Assembly (NCBI GenBank): GCA_016934355.1
Contig: JAFGTA010000011.1
Location: 1 to 8,822 of the forward strand
Reading direction: 5' to 3'
Source: Candidatus Bathyarchaeota archaeon
GTDB lineage: Archaea; Thermoproteota; Bathyarchaeia; TCS64
DNA: 8,822 bases
The position numbers were made by a program, and so were the translations under genes. Below, one piece after another: positions 5,881 through 8,822 of the stretch. The notes beneath the pieces are model-generated. The model was given only the letters and a program-made list of their open reading frames with translations. It ran no database searches and had not been told where the DNA came from. How positions within the stretch are numbered: the stretch's first letter is position 1; each line of letters starts with the position of its first letter.

Positions 5881-6723
5881 ATGGCTTTGAGCAGCACCGC
5901 GACGTTGGCTCTGATCTTCATGGTTTGGGTCGCGTTCTACTTCCTGGCGAAGTATCTGAAGCTGGAGGAGAAGGGCTGGGACATCCAGCCGTACTACGCG
6001 CTGTACAAGTCCACCCGACTCAACGATATCATCAGGCGCATCGCGGAGTGGAACCCTCGTTTCTGGAAGGTGCTGGGAAACATAGGGGTGGCCGCCAGCG
6101 TGGGTCAGGTGAGCTTCATTACTTTCATCCTGGTCAAGAACCTATGGAGCTTCTTCTTCGCCCCGGAGCAGGCTTCACCGGTTCAGCCTCTCATCCCAGG
6201 CGTAACCATCAGCATCAACAGCATGCCTTGGTTCCTTCTGGGCGCGGGTGTGATCATTCTGACTCACGAGCTGGGCCACGGGCTGATGTGCGTCGTTGAG
6301 GGCGTCAAGGTAAAGAGCTCGGCGCTGATGTTCGCGGTGATTACGTTCGGCGGCGCCGTTGAGCCCGACGAGGAGTCCATGGAGCAGGCGAGCCTCATGT
6401 CCAAGATGAGGATATTCGCCATAGGTAGTATAATCAACCTGATAACGGGGTTGCTGATGATACCTATATTCATCGCGTTCGGCAACGTACTGCCGGTACC
6501 ACTCCTCATCTTCTTCAACTGGATATACTTCGTGGGCATCAACCTCTCCATGATGAACATGCTGCCCATCGGCCCCCTCGACGGAGGCCAGATGTGGCGG
6601 ACCTACACGGAGAACATGGAGACCGGTAAGACACTGCAGAGCGTAGCCACCTACAGCTTCGTAGCCCTCATACTGTTCAACATAGGGCTGAGCCTCGCAA
6701 AGTTCGGGTTCGTACCTATCTAG
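5881..6723 (+). CDS. Site-2-protease-type membrane zinc metalloprotease (M50 family)
   Basis: A 280-residue integral membrane protein. HELGH (129-133), inside the hydrophobic helix LLGAGVIILTHELGHG, supplies two zinc ligands and the catalytic glutamate. NMLPIGPLDGGQ (226-237) supplies the third ligand, Asp234, in the family's LDGG motif. Site-2 proteases cut transmembrane helices of substrate proteins, often in stress or signalling pathways. Hydrophobic segments lie near 7-24, 66-88, 116-135, 148-160, 178-200, 205-227 and 255-275, and no separate PDZ domain is visible. The GGAVEPDEE stretch followed by a (K/R)MRIFAIGSIINL helix resembles other archaeal members. The substrate is unknown; no anti-sigma-like or membrane transcription factor gene adjoins. 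ATG 5881 has no ribosome site and sits about 30 bases after a TATA box, so the mRNA is probably leaderless. Its stop codon overlaps that of the small convergent ORF within CTAG. Confidence 0.9.
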   Translation: MALSSTATLALIFMVWVAFYFLAKYLKLEEKGWDIQPYYALYKSTRLNDIIRRIAEWNPRFWKVLGNIGVAASVGQVSFITFILVKNLWSFFFAPEQASPVQPLIPGVTISINSMPWFLLGAGVIILTHELGHGLMCVVEGVKVKSSALMFAVITFGGAVEPDEESMEQASLMSKMRIFAIGSIINLITGLLMIPIFIAFGNVLPVPLLIFFNWIYFVGINLSMMNMLPIGPLDGGQMWRTYTENMETGKTLQSVATYSFVALILFNIGLSLAKFGFVPI

Positions 6724-6851
6724 CGTCTCCGGAGCCTCGAAGAGAGAAGCCCCAGCCCGACGCCGAGAATCAGAAGAGTCTCCTGCACAGTCAACGCCCT
6801 GTAAGTCGGGCCGTCGAAGGCGGGTCTGCCTAGGAACTCGAACCAGTTCAC
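6720..6851 (-). CDS. Possible 43-residue single-span membrane protein
   Basis: A GTG-started ORF in the 165-bp space between the M50 and MFS genes. The product begins MNWFEFLGRPAFDG and ends with an uncharged stretch (about 22-38, TVQETLLILGVGLGLLSS) followed by RLRRR, the layout of a membrane span with a positive cytoplasmic anchor. A TATA-like TATTTTATT on the minus strand (about 6876-6884) is 29 bases before the GTG, the spacing of a leaderless archaeal gene. The frame stays open upstream to 6956, but that part runs inside the MFS gene in another frame and has the arginine-serine-rich look of a shadow, so I prefer GTG 6851. Its TAG shares the CTAG palindrome with the M50 stop. I recognise no family. 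It may be a chance ORF, or a remnant of a longer gene's tail. Confidence 0.4.
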   Translation of the reverse strand: MNWFEFLGRPAFDGPTYRALTVQETLLILGVGLGLLSSRLRRR

Positions 6852-6872
6852 CCTGAGTCTATTGGCTGAGTA

Positions 6873-6887
6873 TTGAATAAAATAGGT
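6873..6887 (-). terminator. T-rich tract after the MFS gene (terminator and/or TATA box)
   Basis: On the minus strand CTATTTTATTC comes directly after the MFS stop codon and could end that transcript. The same bases are correctly placed to be the TATA box of the small ORF starting at 6851. The two uses cannot be separated from sequence. Confidence 0.45.
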
Positions 6888-6888
6888 C

Positions 6889-8145
6889 CTACTTGGGGAC
6901 CGGGGCGACCTCGGCCTTCTCCTTGTTTTGCTCCAGATTACTCGGCTCAGGCACACCGAAAAACGTTATCACGAGGCAGGCCGCCGCCGTTATGGCGCCG
7001 ATGAGGAAGATGGTGGCAAAGTCGTAGACCTCCGCTATCCAGCCGCCCACCAGCGCCCCCATTGTGCTGCTCTCGTCCACGATGGTCATGTAGAGTCCCA
7101 TGCCGAAGCCCCTGACCTCGGGGCGCAGCAGGTCCGCAACGTATGTCCTTGTGGTGGTCATGAGCACCGCGTTGGACACGGACTCCAGCGCGCGTATGAT
7201 GAGCACCTGGTCGTAGGTCGTCACGCTTCTGTAGCCGAGCATTGTGACGATGAGTAGGCCGATACCTGTTAGGAACACGGGTTTCCTGCCAACCCTGTCG
7301 AGGAAGTACCCCGTTATCGGTGCGAAGGTAAGCGTCATGAGGGCGCGGAGAGCGAAGAAGTAGCTGGTCTGGCTGACGTCGATGTGGAGCACGTCCTTGA
7401 GGTAGAGGCTGAAGAAGGGGTTCACCATGGTGTTCCCTGTCCTGTAGATGAGGACCGCCACGAAGAATATTGCCACCACCTTCCCCATGCTCTTGATGTT
7501 TCCCCAGAGCCCCTGCACCTGTAGCCCGTGCCCCTTCAGCGTCTCCTGATGATCGATGACGTACGTGGGGCGCGTCTCCTTCACGAACAGGAATATGATG
7601 ACTGCGCTGAGGGCGACGAAGGCGCCGCAGAAGTAGAAGTACGTTGTGAAGTCCGCGGACTGGAGGAACACCCCCGCGAAGAGGGGGCCCACGAACTGGC
7701 CTATGCCGCTGCTCATGGTGTATAGCGCCATGGCTTTGCCGCGCTGCTTGGGCGGGAATATGTCCGCCGCCATGGTGGTGATGGAGACCGGCGTCATGTA
7801 GAAGGCGAAGCCCTCGATGAACCTGAGCACTAGGAAGCTGTTGTAGCTCTTGCCAGCGATGGCGAACAGGAAGAAGACCACGGCGTAGAGGGCGACGCCC
7901 GCGAGCAGCACAGGCTTCCGCCCGTGGCTGTCGCTGTACTTGCCCGCGAGGGCGCTGCTCACGATGCCTGCGAAGGTGCCTACCGAGATGAGGACGCCTA
8001 TCATGCTTCGGCTCATGCCGTGCTCCTCGAAGAAGAGGGGCAGCACCATGTAGATGGTGCTCGTGGTCACCATCATGGACACCATGCTGAGGATGATGAG
8101 GTAGTAGTTCCTCCTCTGAAGTTTCGTGGGTTCGGCTAGCTCCAT
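6889..8145 (-). CDS. Major facilitator superfamily (MFS) transporter, drug-efflux-like
   Basis: A 418-residue inner-membrane protein with about 12 hydrophobic spans in two six-helix halves, separated by a charged cytoplasmic loop near 190-222. The MFS motif A appears in both halves: GKYSDSHGRKP (68-78) in loop 2-3 and GYFLDRVGRKP (279-289) in loop 8-9. The first-half segment GIGQFVGPLFAGV (147-159) resembles the motif C of proton-driven drug antiporters, which suggests export of small hydrophobic compounds; the substrate cannot be read from sequence. The C-terminus is a short charged tail. ATG 8145 has GGAG eight bases upstream, and a TATA box (8187-8196) predicts a leader of about 20 bases. 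That TATA box is flanked by an inverted repeat, so expression is probably controlled by a DNA-binding repressor. No regulator gene adjoins. It diverges from the SRP RNA gene. Confidence 0.9.
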   Translation of the reverse strand: MELAEPTKLQRRNYYLIILSMVSMMVTTSTIYMVLPLFFEEHGMSRSMIGVLISVGTFAGIVSSALAGKYSDSHGRKPVLLAGVALYAVVFFLFAIAGKSYNSFLVLRFIEGFAFYMTPVSITTMAADIFPPKQRGKAMALYTMSSGIGQFVGPLFAGVFLQSADFTTYFYFCGAFVALSAVIIFLFVKETRPTYVIDHQETLKGHGLQVQGLWGNIKSMGKVVAIFFVAVLIYRTGNTMVNPFFSLYLKDVLHIDVSQTSYFFALRALMTLTFAPITGYFLDRVGRKPVFLTGIGLLIVTMLGYRSVTTYDQVLIIRALESVSNAVLMTTTRTYVADLLRPEVRGFGMGLYMTIVDESSTMGALVGGWIAEVYDFATIFLIGAITAAACLVITFFGVPEPSNLEQNKEKAEVAPVPK

Positions 8146-8153
8146 AGTATTGT

Positions 8154-8157
8154 CTCC
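8154..8157 (-). promoter_or_regulatory. Ribosome binding site of the MFS gene
   Basis: GGAG on the minus strand lies eight bases before ATG 8145 and supports that start over internal ones. Confidence 0.5.
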
Positions 8158-8172
8158 GAGGGTTTGCAGCTA

Positions 8173-8201
8173 GGGAAGGTGCCCCGGATATAAACCTTCC
8201 C
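8173..8201. promoter_or_regulatory. Candidate operator around the MFS TATA box
   Basis: GGGAAGGT (8173-8180) and ACCTTCCC (8194-8201) are perfect 8-bp inverted copies with a 13-bp spacer, so half-site centres are 21 bp apart, two DNA turns. The leftward TATA box lies mostly inside the spacer and touches the right arm. A dimeric regulator bound here would block TBP/TFB access. Confidence 0.55.
8187..8196 (-). promoter_or_regulatory. TATA box of the MFS gene
   Basis: GGTTTATATC on the minus strand is a good archaeal TATA box. It predicts a transcription start near 8165, leaving about 20 bases of leader including the GGAG ribosome site. Confidence 0.6.
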
Positions 8202-8212
8202 GGTGAAGACAA

Positions 8213-8222
8213 CGTTTAAACT
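8213..8222 (+). promoter_or_regulatory. TATA box of the SRP RNA gene
   Basis: CGTTTAAACT is centred about 24-26 bases before the first paired base of the SRP RNA (8241), the right spacing for its transcription start at about 8240. Confidence 0.65.
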
Positions 8223-8239
8223 AAAGAGTGAAGAGTGAT

Positions 8240-8569
8240 AGGTGCAGCGGTAGGTAGGACCGGGGAGCTAGCCCTGCCCCCATGCCTCTAACGGGCTACA
8301 AGAGGGGTCAGTAACCTTCAACGGGATCGGGGGCGCGCGGCGTAAGACGCACCGCGCTTCGTCGATGCCCTGCCCCGCGGGGCCGGCGGCTGCTCCGTGT
8401 ACGGCCGTAGGGCCGCAACTGGGCACTCGACGGGCGAACCTGGCCAGGCCCGGGAGGGAGCAACCTAAGTCCGAACGTTGGGCGCTCGCGGGAAACCGGG
8501 GCGGAGAAGTGCATTGCGGCACTGCTCCGTGTCAACCCGTGAACAGCGGGGGAGCTGCCGCTGCACCCT
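8240..8569 (+). ncRNA. ffs: Signal recognition particle 7S RNA
   Basis: About 330 bases, normal for archaeal SRP RNA, the scaffold that binds SRP19 and SRP54 and targets ribosomes making membrane proteins to the translocon. The decisive mark is the helix 8 tip at 8442-8465: GGC CAGG CCC GGGA GGG AGCA ACC, that is the symmetric-loop strands CAGG and AGCA around a CCC/GGG stem closed by a GNRA tetraloop (8452-8455). This is the SRP54-binding site shared with bacterial 4.5S RNA. The ends pair as archaeal helix 1: 8241-8250 is perfectly complementary to 8558-8567, extended to 8253/8555 with one G-U. Further pairs fit a long helix 5: 8321-8325 with 8536-8540, 8372-8377 with 8497-8502, 8416-8419 with 8477-8480, and 8431-8435 with 8469-8473. 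A TATA box stands at the right distance. The 3' end touches the stop codon of the convergent ATPase gene, so any terminator (TTCTTCT, 8571-8577) lies in its coding end. Confidence 0.92.
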
Positions 8570-8822
8570 ATTCTTCTACCACGCACCCGCTGTCGAGTTG
8601 CAGGTGGTGCGGGAACTCGTCGCTCAGCGCCTCTATGTGGCTCACCACGATGACCTGGTCGAAGTACTGGCTCAGGTCTTCCTTAAGCAGCTGCATGAAG
8701 CCTAGGCGGCGCTGCGCGTCGAAGCCGCTGAGCGGCTCGTCCAGGAAGATGAAGCCGGGGCGCGTCCCCCTCATGGAGGGTATTGTGCTTACCGCGAAGG
8801 CGAGGCGGAGGGCGAGGCTGAA
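8568..8822 (-). CDS. Rad50/SMC-family ATPase, C-terminal end (partial)
   Basis: The last 84 residues of a larger protein whose start lies beyond the window; the frame is open to base 8822, so the ATG at 8774 is internal. The fragment opens with FSLALRLAFAVS, the helix that follows the ABC signature (LSGGE) in Rad50/SMC proteins. It then shows Walker B FIFLDEP (24-30 of the fragment), a D-loop (SGFD), and the H-loop histidine in VIVVSHIEAL, followed by FPHHLQLDSG and a short acidic tail. Such ATPases dimerise on ATP; Rad50 works with Mre11 in double-strand break repair. The short tail and SHIE pattern favour a Rad50-like protein over a true SMC, but with the coiled coil and zinc hook out of view this stays open. 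Its stop codon (8568-8570) overlaps the 3' end of the convergent SRP RNA gene. Confidence 0.8.
   Translation of the reverse strand, partial: FSLALRLAFAVSTIPSMRGTRPGFIFLDEPLSGFDAQRRLGFMQLLKEDLSQYFDQVIVVSHIEALSDEFPHHLQLDSGCVVEE

Noticed and set aside
5286..5921. 211-residue minus-strand ORF over the nucleotidyltransferase gene and its promoter
   Set aside because: Arginine-rich shadow frame that would also run through the divergent promoter and into the protease gene; the overlapping frame has the GSIARGD..SDIDIW motif.
6826..6846. tRNA T-arm-like GGTTCGAGTTCC on the minus strand
   Set aside because: No acceptor, D or anticodon arms can be built around it, and the stretch is part of the small ORF.
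6947..8212. A 421-residue minus-strand ORF, as long as the MFS gene it covers
   Set aside because: It is another frame of the MFS gene. Its translation is crowded with histidine, arginine, glycine and proline and has no family motif, while the MFS frame has 12 membrane spans and two motif A copies.
8268..8586. Two minus-strand ORFs of 84 and 92 residues
   Set aside because: They lie across the SRP RNA, have no start signal or family resemblance, and follow from its high GC.
1..8822. CRISPR arrays, insertion sequences, integrase sites
   Set aside because: No regularly spaced direct repeats, transposase or recombinase motifs, or terminal inverted repeats were seen anywhere in the window.

Overview
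The window looks like a chromosomal segment of an archaeon. The support is an archaeal-type tyrosyl-tRNA synthetase, the archaeal DnaG (TOPRIM) protein, a 7S SRP RNA gene, TATA-box promoters about 26 bp ahead of predicted transcription starts, and several genes that appear leaderless. The high GC and this gene set would fit a Thermoproteota/TACK-type lineage, but that placement is inference; nothing here fixes the genus.

Layout. 1-1584 (+): an NAD-salvage pair, the 3' part of a nicotinamidase-like hydrolase translationally coupled to nicotinate phosphoribosyltransferase. 1654-2736 (+): tyrosyl-tRNA synthetase, meeting tail to tail (3-bp gap) a bacterial-type glyceraldehyde-3-phosphate dehydrogenase on the minus strand (2740-3735). 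3736-4014: a divergent promoter region, most of which (about 3827-4014) looks like a structured RNA or long 5' leader ahead of dnaG. 4015-5124 (+): dnaG, ending in T-rich tracts. 5135-5818 (-): a DNA polymerase beta-superfamily nucleotidyltransferase, divergent from a site-2-protease (M50) membrane metalloprotease at 5881-6723 (+); one central TATA box may serve both. 6720-6851 (-): a possible 43-residue membrane protein. 6889-8145 (-): a 12-TM MFS transporter whose TATA box is flanked by an 8-bp inverted repeat. 8240-8569 (+): SRP 7S RNA with its own promoter. 8568-8822 (-): the C-terminal end of a Rad50/SMC-family ATPase that runs out of the window.

How the genes relate. Most are housekeeping genes in short, mostly single-gene units with alternating strands. 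Only the nicotinamidase/pncB pair is a clear operon (nicotinamide to nicotinate to nicotinate mononucleotide). I see no mobile element, CRISPR array, tRNA or defence cassette. The least explained parts are the structured dnaG leader, the bacterial-type GAPDH with altered cofactor-site residues, the symmetric nucleotidyltransferase/protease promoter, the candidate MFS operator, and the tiny membrane ORF.
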